Part shown: in pieces, positions 11,126 to 21,454 of the stretch
Numbering within the stretch: the first letter of the stretch is position 1
How the letters are laid out: each line of letters opens with the position of its first letter
DNA from: Medicago truncatula
Taxonomy: Eukaryota; Streptophyta; Magnoliopsida; Fabales; Fabaceae
Assembly: GCF_003473485.1 (NCBI RefSeq)
Contig: NC_053042.1
Span: 11,552,501 to 11,616,500 of the forward strand
Length of the DNA stretch: 64,000 nt
Reading direction: 5' to 3'
Notes under the pieces: generated by a model
Seen by the model: the letters and a program-made list of their open reading frames with translations, nothing else
Told to the model about the DNA's origin: nothing
Databases searched by the model: none
Made by a program: the position numbers and the translations under genes

Positions 11126-12075
11126 TCCCCAATAAAAGTTTAAGATTATCTCATTAGAAATGATCTTATATACTTAAGACTAAACTTTAATAATAGTTAT
11201 TAAGTAACAACCTAAAAGTGTCAACAACTATTACAGTTGTGATTACGGTTGTGGAATTGAATAAGAGTAGTGATATATGTACAACTCTTTCGTACAACTT
11301 TCATGACAACTTTTGTCTTCTCTCTTTTGATTGGTCAAAAATAATAGAGAGAAAAATGAAGTATTTCTTATAAGTATTTATAAGCACATACAATCTGTAA
11401 CAGATGCAAATAGTTTAATAAATTTATGCATTTGTAATATTTCTAACATATTTTAATTATTGTTACTTATTACATGTGGCTATATAAAATTTATTTGCAA
11501 CAAAATAATTTTTATTTGATATCTTTAAAATTTTCACAATATTACCAATGTAATCGTGTAGCAATGTTTGTCCACTACGAACTCACAAACCAATAAATCC
11601 TCACTTTCAAATCACAGCGTGCGCGCACTACACCTCCAGCTTATCTTAGCCTCAAACCCATTACACAAGATCAGCTTATACAATTTAGTCATCAAAGGAG
11701 TTTACTATGCAGTATATCGCACACTTCACTCTCCCAAACAAGTCACAATCACTCAGTAGTCACTATTTCAGCTTAAATCAACATTTCAGCTTAATCAACA
11801 ATAAAAAAATCATCATCATAAACCTCTTCAATACACAAAGCGCTTAAACACTTCAACTTATTTTATTCATTCAATCAATTCCTTAATCTAGAGAGAGAAA
11901 ACAAACAAACAAACATTTCAATTTCAAAGAAAATAGAAACAAACAAAACGAAGAAGAAAGAGAGTCACATTCTATTTTGTTCTTTCTCTGCACGCGTGCG
12001 TCATTTCAAATCTCAATATCTCGTCTCGCGAGAATTTGAATGCGCGAGTGAGGGTTTCGGTTCAGATCGACGGCG
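11126..12075. promoter_or_regulatory. Upstream region and 5' leader of MAP70
   Basis: AT-rich upstream DNA. From about 11880 it becomes purine-rich (agagagagaaaacaaacaaa, gaagaagaaagagag), typical of a plant 5' leader just ahead of the ATG at 12076. No TATA box could be assigned with confidence, and no other gene is seen. Confidence 0.45.
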
Positions 12076-15000
12076 ATGGAGGAGATTTACGGCGACGGAG
12101 GAGCGGTGGCGACGCCGGCACCATTTTCTGGATCGTTTAGAGAAGGTAGAACTTCTTCGAGGAGACGCGGTTCTGCTAGACAGCAGAGTATGGATGCTGA
12201 TGAGTTCATGAATTTGTTGCACGGTTCGGATCCAGTGAAAGTGGAGCTTAATCGGCTTGAGAATGAAGTTCGAGGTGTGAAAATGTTGCTCGATCCGAAG
12301 AGTTTTTCAGCTGAATTTTACTTAATTTTTTTTTTTGGATTTTTTTTTTTGAATTTGTGTTTGTTTTTGTGTAGATAAGGATAGAGAATTATCGGAAGCA
12401 CAAGCTGAGATTAAAGCGTTGAGGCATTCTGAACGGTTGAGAGAAAAAGCTGTTGAAGAGGTTACTTTTGATTTCTTAATTGTTTTTATTTTTGGTGTTA
12501 TTGTTGTTTTTATTGTTTGATTCAAGTTTGTTACTATCTATGAAGCACTAATACATATATGGACACAGGACACGACACTCACATGTAAACACATGTAAAC
12601 AAGGATAATAATTTGAGAAAATGACATAATTCAATGTAATCGCACTGTCGGACGGACATCAGACATATTGTCGATTAGAAATGTTTATGCTAGAAACTTA
12701 TCCATTTGTTTATTATGTTATGTTTTTTGGGGGAGTATATTTTGTTAAATTAATTACTAGTAATTGCTAACTTATGTCTGTACGACTTGGTTGACTTAGT
12801 TCAACTGGCAAAGCTGAGATTTGTTAGGTTGGATATTTTTCGTGGTTACCCAAGTTCGAACCGGGATCTCCCCTTTGTGTGTGTGAGTTTTTAGGTGGTG
12901 CTTGTCACTTTGTCTTTAGACAAAAAAAAGTAATCGCTAATTTACATGTTGGTCTTGTTTTGTGAGGAATTGAGCTTGTAGATATGGTACTATTATTTTG
13001 TTTCCTGGTGGGATCATATTATTGGTGTGGTTACCATGTTTGAACTTTGAAGTTGCAGCTGAAAAATGGGGTGAATATTTTCCATTTATTTGTCTTTAAG
13101 TGAGGGAGGGGCGATGCATAGGAGAAGAAACCCCTTTTGACATTTGCATCGATACTGTCTTTTACTACTTTTCACATTTTTGTGCAATTTTTCTATCAGT
13201 TTCTTTTTTGACTTTCAAAGAAACTGTCTCATATAAATGTGGAACTAACTGAAGTCATTGTGAATTCTGATAAAAGTTTATGTTGTGTTGACTTGACCAT
13301 ATAAGGAAAGTTTCTCAGTAGTAATTTTTTTTAAAGTAAAGTCATTGTCCGATATTTGATATGCTAAAAGACGAGATGTTGTAAAGCAAAAACATTATGA
13401 AAGTAATTTATTTTTCCTAGTGGGATAAGGCTTGGTTGTTGTTGTTGTTGTATTTGATGCTTTATATTTTTAATTAGTGCTCTTTGGAAAAACATTTACT
13501 TTATTACTCCCTTATTTTCTTTTAATATTTTTTTTCTGATTTAGTTTACTCGCCAACCAAATCCAATGAAGCATTAATTAGACTTTTCCAATGGTACGGT
13601 TTACATTATCAAGTGAAAGAGAACTTTAATCGTGTTATTCTTATTAAAGGGATCTTTTATTCCTTTATCCTCCCTTGGTTTACATGGCATTGCATTCACT
13701 CTTAGTTCTAGGTTTTTGTTGACTTGATACTATCGGTTTTGCTTTTGATGTTTTTGTCATCGCCCATAAATCAAGTCTTGAGATTCAACTGTTTTATTGT
13801 TAGAGGATTATTGTATATTTGATTATTTGAAGTCATTATGTAATTTGTTATGTGTCATATGTTTTTGTGCATCAATTTTATGTTGTGCTTGTTTAGAGAA
13901 AAGGTCACTACTAGTGTAAGAACAGAAGGTGGTGGTACAAAAAACATTTCCCAATAATAGGCTTGCAACACAGGTCTACTTTGAGCCATCATCTTTTTGC
14001 ATTGGTTCTCGGTGTTCTAATTGTTCCTATCTAAGAGGCAATGACACAATGAATGCTTTTGTGGATGATATAGTCTTAGAGAGCACGGAGAAGAAAAAAA
14101 ATGGAAAGTTAGAACATGGAGATGAGGTTTGGGAGCACATTACTTTTGTGCAAAGAAAATTAAAAGAAAGCGTATGGAATGCAAGTTTAGCAAGAGACGC
14201 ACAAATCCTAGTTTAGAGGTGAAATTTGAAGAGCATATCATACCACATGTCTCTTAATCTTTTGCCCACTATACATAATGATAGAGACAGAATGAGATGT
14301 AAACTAGAAGATACAAGCAAGGTTGAAAAATGAAGAAATGAAAAGCTTTGAGGCAGAAAAAGTACTACTCCAGCTTAGCAGAAAAATTTACTGCCCTACT
14401 ATAATACAACCCAAATATTAAATGTTGCTGAATGTTGAGCAACGAAGAGCTAGCAAGAGATTAATGTTAATGCTATTGAGATGAGAGTGTTATGATGGAT
14501 GAATGAATCATTGAAGTGAAAATTGGGATAACATATATACTCTAAAAAAGATGAGAGTTTTGTATTGGGTCTTATTTGGTTTGGGCATGTGTAGTGGAGA
14601 CTCGTAAAAGCACTAGCAAGGAGGCTAGATCATATTGAGGATAGTTCAAAAAATAAGAGTAGGGTAAAAACATAAAAAACCACAGACCAAATAATTAGGA
14701 GAGATTAGATTTAAATGTTCTATCATTGAATTTGATTCATGGCAAGACATTATGGTGTTGTTTGATCTGAGTAGTTGACTTCATCTTGTTCGAGAAGACT
14801 TAGCTTTTGTATTTTTCCTTACTAATTTGCTTGTTTCCTTAGTCTTTGAGTAGATGAGAATGTTTTCGAGAAGACTTAAATGGTCTATTGTTAGTTTTCG
14901 AGAAGATAGTAAGGTTAAACCCTAACCCTATGTATAGGGATATAAGACTCCTAATCCTAAATAAATAGGGAAATCAGGAAACAAATCAAAATAGTATCTA

Positions 15001-18000
15001 AGTAATATGTAAGCTAATCCTAAGAAATAATCTAAAATATTTCAAGATTATAAAATGATCTTAGAAAATAAACTAAGACACTGACATAATATCAAATATA
15101 TTATGAGATATTTCATATATTCTTACAAATCATTCTTTGCATTATTTTGTATCCGTTTATTTGACATTGACCTTTTGCCTCTATCATGCGCAAACTTTTT
15201 TTTTCTTATGTCAATTTTTGCAATATCTTTTTGTTGAATGCTTTATGTCAACATGAAATGTAACTTATCTTGGTTCTTTTTGTTTGTATTTTAGCTGTCT
15301 GAAGAGCTGTCAAAGGTTGATGGGAAGCTAAAATTAACGGAATCTCTATTAGAAACCAAAGTATTGCTTTGAGCCCTAATTCAAGTAATTATTTGTGTTC
15401 TTAGGTGGCATGATTTTTAACTAAATTGAAAATTTCTGACAGAATCTTGAAATAAAGAAAATCAATGATGAGAAGAAAGCATCAATGGCAGCTCAGTTTG
15501 CAGCAGAAGCTACTCTTCGGAGGGTCCATGCTGCTCAGAAGGATGATGACATGCCTCCGATCGAAGCAATTCTTGCTCCTTTGGAGGCTGAACTAAAGCT
15601 TGCTCGGCAAGAGGTATTTCCTTGTTCTTTTGAGTTTATATTGCAATACCTGGCGAGAAAGAATTGATGGAGGGACTGAATCTGGCATATGACTAATGAT
15701 TTTTTTCTTTATTTTCTTCTGTATATTCCCTACAGATTGCTAAACTACAAGATGACAACAGAGCTTTAGATCGTCTTACCAAATCCAAAGAAGCTGCACT
15801 ACTTGAAGCTGAAAAGACTGTTCAGTTTGCCTTGGCCAAGGCCTCCATGGTGGATGATCTCCAAAACAAAAATCAAGAGCTGATGAAACAGATTGAGATT
15901 TGCCAGGTATCGCAATCTTGGACAATTTATCTTTTATCACTAGAACTGTAATCATGCAACTTTTAACGGAGGTTTCATCATCACTTCTTTCAGGAAGAAA
16001 ACAAAATCTTGGACAGAATGCATAGACAAAAGGTGGCAGAGGTTGAAAAGCTCACCCAAACTGTGAGGGAGCTAGAAGAGTCAGTCCTTGCAGGTGGTGC
16101 AGCAGCAAATGCAGTTAGAGATTATCAACGGAAAGTTCAAGAAATGAATGTAATGTGTTTAAGTCATCAGCTAGTTTAGTCTCCCAGTTGCTTTATTGAT
16201 TATAACATTAATTTTACATGGTTTGTTTCACATTCTTTAGGAAGAAAGAAAAACACTTAATAGAGAGTTGGGCCGTGCCAAGGTAACAGCAAACAGGGTA
16301 GCTGTTGTGGTTGCAAATGAATGGAAAGATGCTAATGATAAAGTCATGCCTGTCAAACAATGGCTTGAAGAACGACGATTCTTGCAGGTAATGTTATTTT
16401 GTTTTACTTTGCTTGTGTCCTCCTTATTTATTTTTTGATATAAAGTTTTCCTTTCTTTGTCTTGACCTAAATACTGCTTTCACTCATTATTGAACTGCAT
16501 TCTTATAGGGGGAAATGCAGCAACTTCGTGATAAGCTTGCTATAGTTGAGCGCACTGCAAAGTCTGAAGCACAATTGAAAGTAATGATCTGGTTCCCTAT
16601 CTGTTAACCTCGAAAACTAGTTCTTAAATTATTTAAGGTAATATTTATTTTTTATTTTTTCAGGAAAAATATCAATTGCGGCTCAAAGTGCTGGAGGAGA
16701 GTTTGAGGGGAAATTCTAGCGGCAGTAGTCGCAGCACCGCAGAGGGAAGAAGTATGAACAATGGTTCTTCTCGTCGCCAATCACTAGGTGGAGTTGATAA
16801 TATCTCAAAATTAACCTCTAATGGATTCTTGCCTAAGAGAACACCATCCCCTCAACTCAGGTCATCCCTATCATCTAGCTCAATATTGAGGAGTGCTAAA
16901 GGAACATCTAAATCTTTTGATGGTGGCTCAAGGACACTGGAAAGAAGTAAAACACTGCTGAGGGGAGCACCTCAAAGTTACTCATTCAACCAATCTCTCG
17001 AAGAAACCAAAGAGAGAGAGGCAGATGATAACTGGAAAGGAAATTCAGGTGATAAGCCAAATGACTTCCCACCGGCAGATACAGAGGATAGTATTCCAAG
17101 TGTTTTATATGACCTCTTGCAGAAAGAGGTCGTTGCCTTAAGGAAAGCTGGTCATGAAAAAGATCAAAGCCTAAAAGATAAAGATGATGCCATTGAGGTT
17201 AGTGTTTAGTTTATTAATTGTTTTTTTGGATATTATTCCTTGACATCTTATTGATAATTGCTAACTGTTTGCAATGATCATTATCTGTCAGATGTTAGCA
17301 AGGAAGGTAGATACATTGACCAAAGCCATGGAAGTTGAGGCAAAGAAGATGAGAAGGGAAGTAGCTTCCATGGAAAAGGAGGTAGCTGCTATGCGTGTCG
17401 ACAAGGTACAAGAGAACAGAGCAAAGCGGTTCAGCAATATAAAGGGCCCTGTAAACAGTGCTCAGAACCAGCTAATTTCTGGAAGGTAAATATTATTGTT
17501 GTACTGCTGTTATTATTTTTATTTTGTGTCTCCTTGCTTTCATACGAAGTTATTGGCATATATCATATTATTCATTTTACTTGGTTTTTACTACAACTGG
17601 TTTTAGGTTGGGGATTTTAACCTTCTTTTGTCTTATTCTATTCTTTGCTTTACTACTGCTACTTTTCAAGGGTATTTCATAATGGATTCAGTCCCACTTT
17701 TAATAGATATAGACCATTTCATTTTGCTGGATATTAGGCCCGCCCATGATGTACTTTTATTTTTTGTCACCACCAACCGACTACCCGATAGACAATGTTC
17801 TATACATTTTTTTCAACCTGGACTTCATTTTGTGGTGATTGAAGTTAAACAGAAAAATGCAACCAAGTTTGTGTGTTATGCAGTTTGCATTGACTTTAAA
17901 ATTGTGTGCAAATCCACTTGGTCTTGTCTAGTTAGTCCACACTCCCCATATCAGTTCCAAGTAGGCAGCTCAATTGGTGAGCTAAGAGACACAAGTTATA

Positions 18001-18460
18001 AGCAGCAGTAGGTAAACCCTGAAAATTGACATAACCATTAACTTACTAACATTTGTTTATAAAAAACGCCTATCACATAATAAGGATAGAAAAACTGATC
18101 AATTTTATGCTTGCAACGCCGAGTCCTCTCAGGTCAATCATCTTCCCTGTTTTCATCTTTAAATTGTCTACATTTTGGCATTCACAAATACTTGGCAGCA
18201 TGTTGGTCATTTTAGTGAATCTGATTAGTGAGATGAGAATTTCTTTATCATTGAGTAATCTTGGTTTTATTGACTCATGACTAGTTAAATTTGAATCTAT
18301 TTCAACAGAGAAAATAACTCAACAACAATCTAAAACATTTTGCTTTCTTTCGTCTTTTTCCCTTTACATTTTTCTGATTTCCCCCCACATAATTGAGTCT
18401 TTCATTTATATTTGGAACAGAAATGTGACACAAAGAGGATTAACACGCAGCACCCAATAA
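12076..18460 (+). CDS. MAP70: MAP70-family microtubule-associated protein
   Basis: Eleven coding exons: 12076-12274, 12375-12460, 15295-15360, 15443-15613, 15736-15906, 15994-16149, 16241-16387, 16509-16580, 16664-17197, 17292-17485 and 18421-18460. All are GT-AG and in phase, giving 611 aa, close to the 620-630 of Arabidopsis MAP70-1 and -2. The N-terminus has SSRRRGSARQQSMDADEF, followed by long coiled coil (RLENEVRDKDRELSEAQAE; EERKTLNRELGRAKVTANR). A serine-rich basic linker (residues ~365-450, SSLSSSSILRSAKG) precedes a last coiled coil (ARKVDTLTKAMEVEAKKMRR). The tail is RNVTQRGLTRSTQ, encoded by a 40-bp last exon. The family binds cortical and phragmoplast microtubules and shapes secondary walls. 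Intron 2 (2.8 kb) and intron 10 (0.9 kb) are unusually long, and intron 2 is full of retroelement debris. Confidence 0.93.
12545..12680. repeat. Dispersed 'ggacacgacac' repeat in MAP70 intron 2
   Basis: Contains ggacacaggacacgacac, 'ataataatttgagaaaatgacataattcaatgtaatc' and 'gtcggacggacatcagacat'. A related copy in the opposite sense lies at 47522-47650. MITE-like and non-coding. Confidence 0.5.
12778..12928 (+). mobile_element. tRNA-derived SINE in MAP70 intron 2
   Basis: A pol III box A-like segment (acttagttcaactggcaaag) lies ~60 bp before a box B (agttcgaaccggga). The body ends near a short A run. Imperfect target duplications flank it: agtaattgctaacttatgt at 12759-12777 and agtaatcgctaatttacatgt at 12929-12949. 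The mismatches indicate an old insertion. Confidence 0.8.
13415..13460 (+). mobile_element. LINE 3'-end scrap with TTG tail
   Basis: Reads cctagtgggataaggcttgg followed by four to five TTG units. The same terminal phrase with a TTG tail occurs at about 25748-25785 at the end of a longer LINE remnant, so this looks like a 3' stub of that LINE family. Confidence 0.55.
13930..14830 (+). mobile_element. Decayed LINE reverse-transcriptase remnant in MAP70 intron 2
   Basis: The ORF at 13929-14216 contains AFVDDIVLESTEKKKNGKLE, which fits the RT active-site region (consensus FADDIVL) of plant LINEs, with V in place of A. After a frameshift the text continues RMECKFSKRRTNPSLEVKFE with EEHIIPHVS, as expected for the segment after the active site. 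Further on, fragments of 'EMRVLRWMNG' and 'RWFGHV' type occur near 14480 and 14570. Stops and frameshifts are many, so it is inactive. It lies in sense orientation within the intron. Confidence 0.7.
14900..15130. mobile_element. LTR-like remnant
   Basis: The block 'ccctatgtatagggatataagactcctaatcctaaa' has an opposite-sense counterpart at 31420-31470 ('gaattaggagtcttgtatccctataaatatggg'). The pair suggests one LTR family inserted in both orientations. No coding part. Confidence 0.4.
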
Positions 18461-19468
18461 CAATGAGTTTATTATGGAGGCACTTGGGAGTATATTATGT
18501 AAACTATAAGAGACATCATTCCTCTGCCCTTCTCTGTTTTTATCTGGCACCCGGAGTACCAGTTTCTTATGTTGTCCATGGATCAGGGACAAGAAAACAA
18601 TTTTAGGAATTGATATGCATCTGACCTAGACTTTTGCATCCTCTGCTTAGAGAGATCGGCTAAGAAGGAAGACAATGGAAGACCATTAACTGGGGTTAGC
18701 CTTTCAGCTTTTCTTTTGAGTGGTGTGTGTTTGTATAGGTACCTTTCTCCCTTAACTCCTTTTTGCAGTTTATATATTTGCAATACGCAGATATTGTGAT
18801 TGCGCTGATTCAGGTTTCTTAATATCTTTGTAATTAGATTGAGATCTAAGCATATTTGGTTGTGTTATAACTTACAAGTTCATAATTTCAAATTGATCGC
18901 AAATCTATATTTGATTAAAGCAGCAACCCGCTCATTGAGAACCTGTAAATTATCACCAAAGTCAAAGCAAAAGTAAATTTTTCATTGAAGATTCACTGCA
19001 AGTTCATTACTTAACCGAGGTGTATAACTCTTAACTCCTAAAAAAAAACTATAACTCTCCAAATCTTCATAAAACACTTGCAAGATCAGAAAGTGTGCAC
19101 TTGTGTTTAGATCTAAAAGTGTTTCAGCGTTAGCCGAATAATGGTCGAAGTATTCTTGCCGAATTAAGACAAGCCGAGTCCGAGTCGAGCTCCCTAACTA
19201 AACCAAACTTCAGATAAGGGATTTTGCCGTTGGACACAACAGATTTCGGCTCAAGAGACTAATGATTCTGCAGAGCAGTTCATATTTGTTTATTTATTTA
19301 TTGCTGAGTAAGAGGCCAATAAAACAACTTATTAGATTGAATAATGTTTCATAAAGTTCTGATTGCCTTGAAATATCAAATTTAAGCAGTGACTCTTGAT
19401 AAAAGAATTGCAAAAACAAAGTTTACGATGAATATTATTCAAATTAAGGAGAGTTTTATTCAAATGCA
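18461..19468. other. 3' untranslated and downstream region of MAP70
   Basis: Follows the TAA at 18458-18460. No clear poly-A signal was assigned. The ORF at 18583-18783 (minus) shows no protein family resemblance. A 'gccgagtccgagtcgagctc' patch at about 19170 belongs to repeat-like DNA. Confidence 0.5.
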
Positions 19469-20243
19469 AGGTTTTGCAACTCGAGAGTTTACCTCAACTC
19501 GTTTTACCTAGGTAAACTCGAATCGTAAACTCGTACGAGTTTACCTAAAATTGAAATTTTATACAATTTATTATATGCATACATATGGAAGCTAATATAA
19601 TGCTGGAAAAAGATCAATAGTGAAAAATATAGACTTACTTATAAATGCAAAGTATACCAAACCACCATAAAAAAGTGGTATGCTTAACTTAGTATCAAAA
19701 TAGAAAAATTAACACACAAAAGCATAGGTTTCATAAGTCTCTAAAGTCTACCCATCCCAAAAAGAAAGTTTCATAAGTTTATAAACTTGAGAATAAAACT
19801 ATCCAAAAAACAAACTAGGTAATTTCTTCGAAAGGTCAATCTTCTAAAGTTCCATAACACCATTCTCATCTATATCTTCATCTTCGGAAACATAATGTTT
19901 CATTCGCTCCCCTGTTCTTGAAAACTCAAAGAAAATGATATGAAATGTTTCACTTCAGTAAGCTGAAACGTGTTGTAAAGCTAGAAAGTAAATATGTTTT
20001 CATTTGGGCTTGAAAAAAATGGGCAAAAAAAAATGGGCCATTTTTGAAGAAAAAAAAATACAGGAGTAAACTCGCAAAAACGGTGAACTCGCCCGATTTC
20101 ACACGAGTTTACTGAGTGTTAACTCGGTCAAACTCGTCAAACTTTCCGATTTTACCAGAAATCAAATTTACCTCCGAGTTAACACGTTTTTAGCACCTAA
20201 ACACGTAAACTCGCCGAGTTGACATGCGATTTGTGGAACATTG
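19469..20243. mobile_element. DNA transposon with CGAGTTTAC subterminal repeats
   Basis: Flanked by a perfect 10-bp direct repeat, ttcaaatgca (19459-19468 and 20244-20253), which reads as a target duplication. Both ends carry related inverted text: caactcgagagtttacc at the left, and cgtaaactcgccgagttgac at the right. Multiple 'acgagtttac' and 'gtaaactcg' copies cluster at 19480-19550 and 20065-20220. Inside, the minus strand at about 19840-19930 reads RTGERMKHYVSEDEDIDENG then a stop, which may be the end of a former transposase. Superfamily uncertain: the 9-10-bp duplication suggests MULE, while an 8-bp reading would suit hAT. Confidence 0.6.
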
Positions 20244-20376
20244 TTCAAATGCACCGGTGAAAGAGGCAATGCCACTTTGGACAACATTCAAAATGACGAT
20301 TTAAGTAACATTAAAATAACAATAGATATGGTTTTAAATAAAAATAACAATTGATCAATCAAGTGCTACAATTTTA

Positions 20377-20631
20377 TTATATATCATACTTCTTCAGTTC
20401 CTTCTCAATCAGCTTATTGAAGCACTCTCTCAATACTTCAGCTATCAGGTCGTCTGGTAGATTTTTTTCCTTCAAGCTCTCAGTCAACTTGTTAGATCTC
20501 TCCAGATCCGGCAAGACCTCTGTTTGAGAACTGGGGCCGGAAATCACAAGAGAGGACAACATATCACAAAGCTCATTTGCGATATTATTCTTTCTTTGCC
20601 TAAAAGCTAGTTTCACCTTCTTCGTAGTCAT
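20377..20631 (-). CDS. MADS-box-like small protein, internally deleted
   Basis: 84 codons on the minus strand starting MTTKKVKLAFRQRKNNIANE. The start MTxKKVKLAF is the hallmark of plant type I (M-gamma, AGL80-like) MADS domains. In those, an IxNDSARKxxF-like segment stands between KLAF and KRKKG; here it is missing and RQRKNN follows at once. The rest (MLSSLVISGPSSQTEVLPD, then ERSNKLTESLKEK and CFNKLIEKELKKYDI) keeps the spacing of the later MADS domain but little of its sequence. Without the deleted helix, DNA binding is doubtful. It could be a decayed gene that happens to stay open, or a small diverged one. Confidence 0.45.
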   Translation of the reverse strand: MTTKKVKLAFRQRKNNIANELCDMLSSLVISGPSSQTEVLPDLERSNKLTESLKEKNLPDDLIAEVLRECFNKLIEKELKKYDI

Positions 20632-20819
20632 GTTCGCAACACAACTACAAAGAACATAATAAGAATCAGAATTTTTGTGTGCGTTATTTGCCTAGTGGCG
20701 TTTGGATTTTATAGCGCAATTTTCGCCAACCCTGTTTGATTCACAATCGAAAAGATATTCAATAGTATACTTTTACCATATTTTAGAATGTCAAGTTAGC
20801 GTATTATATTAAATTTTTT

Positions 20820-21068
20820 TAATGGAAAGACGAGTGTTAAAAAGGTCCATTATTATGCTAACAATCGAAATTACGTATCAAGATTCATGAACCACATTCA
20901 AACTTATCAAATTTTTTTACGTGCATGCATAAAAAAAAGAAGTTAATGGAAATGTGCGTGTTAAAAAGGCGCGTGCCATTATTATGCTAACAATGGAAAT
21001 TACGTGTCAAGGTTCATGAATCATATTCGAACTTATCAAATTTTTTTACGTACATGTATAAAAAAAAT
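20820..21068. repeat. Two-copy ~122-bp tandem repeat
   Basis: The unit runs 'aatggaaa(gac/tgt)g(a/c)gtgttaaaaagg...attattatgctaacaat(c/g)gaaattacgt(a/g)tcaag(a/g)ttcatgaa...cttatcaaatttttttacgt'. It starts near 20820 and again near 20945. The copies differ by point changes and a few indels. Confidence 0.8.
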
Positions 21069-21109
21069 TCACGTATAATTGCAGAGACAACTTCATCGAG
21101 TTATATAAG

Positions 21110-21236
21110 AAAGATTAAAAATTATAACAAAGGATAAAATATCGCAGAGTTGTGAGATCACTCTCCTTTGTGCTGCCATTCTTTCTTTGCTTATACGCAA
21201 GTTTCATATTATTTGTTTCACATTCTTCCTAGCCAT
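21110..21236 (-). pseudogene. MADS-box-like remnant, second copy
   Basis: From ATG at 21236 the minus strand reads MARKNVKQII then a stop. One frame over it reads MKLAYKQRKNGSTKESDLTT followed by L, which resembles a type I MADS domain (KLAY...KRKKG...KVSELTTLC). As in the neighbour at 20377-20631, KLAY is joined directly to xQRKN, with the intervening MADS residues absent. Upstream text (gcaacacaa...acaagaa(a)tca(t/g)aatttttgtgtg) is shared by the two copies, so they are a tandem pair. A frameshift and early stop make this one dead. Confidence 0.55.
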
Positions 21237-21454
21237 GGTGGCAACACAATTGTAAAGAAAGTAACAAGAAATCATAATTTTTGTGTGTGTATATTTGAAT
21301 ATTCAATATCAATTAATGTATAACAAAGAAAAGTTTTTTTTTCCTCAATTTTTTTTTTTGACATAGAAAAGTTTTTATTTTGACAAGAGCAACAAAGAAA
21401 AGTTGTTACAAATTATTTTATTTTTATGAATTATTTAAAATTATTAGATTTTAG

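Noticed and set aside
12013-12222. Minus-strand and alternate-frame ORFs over the MAP70 start
   Set aside because: Shadows of MAP70 exon 1; the plus frame from 12076 matches the family.
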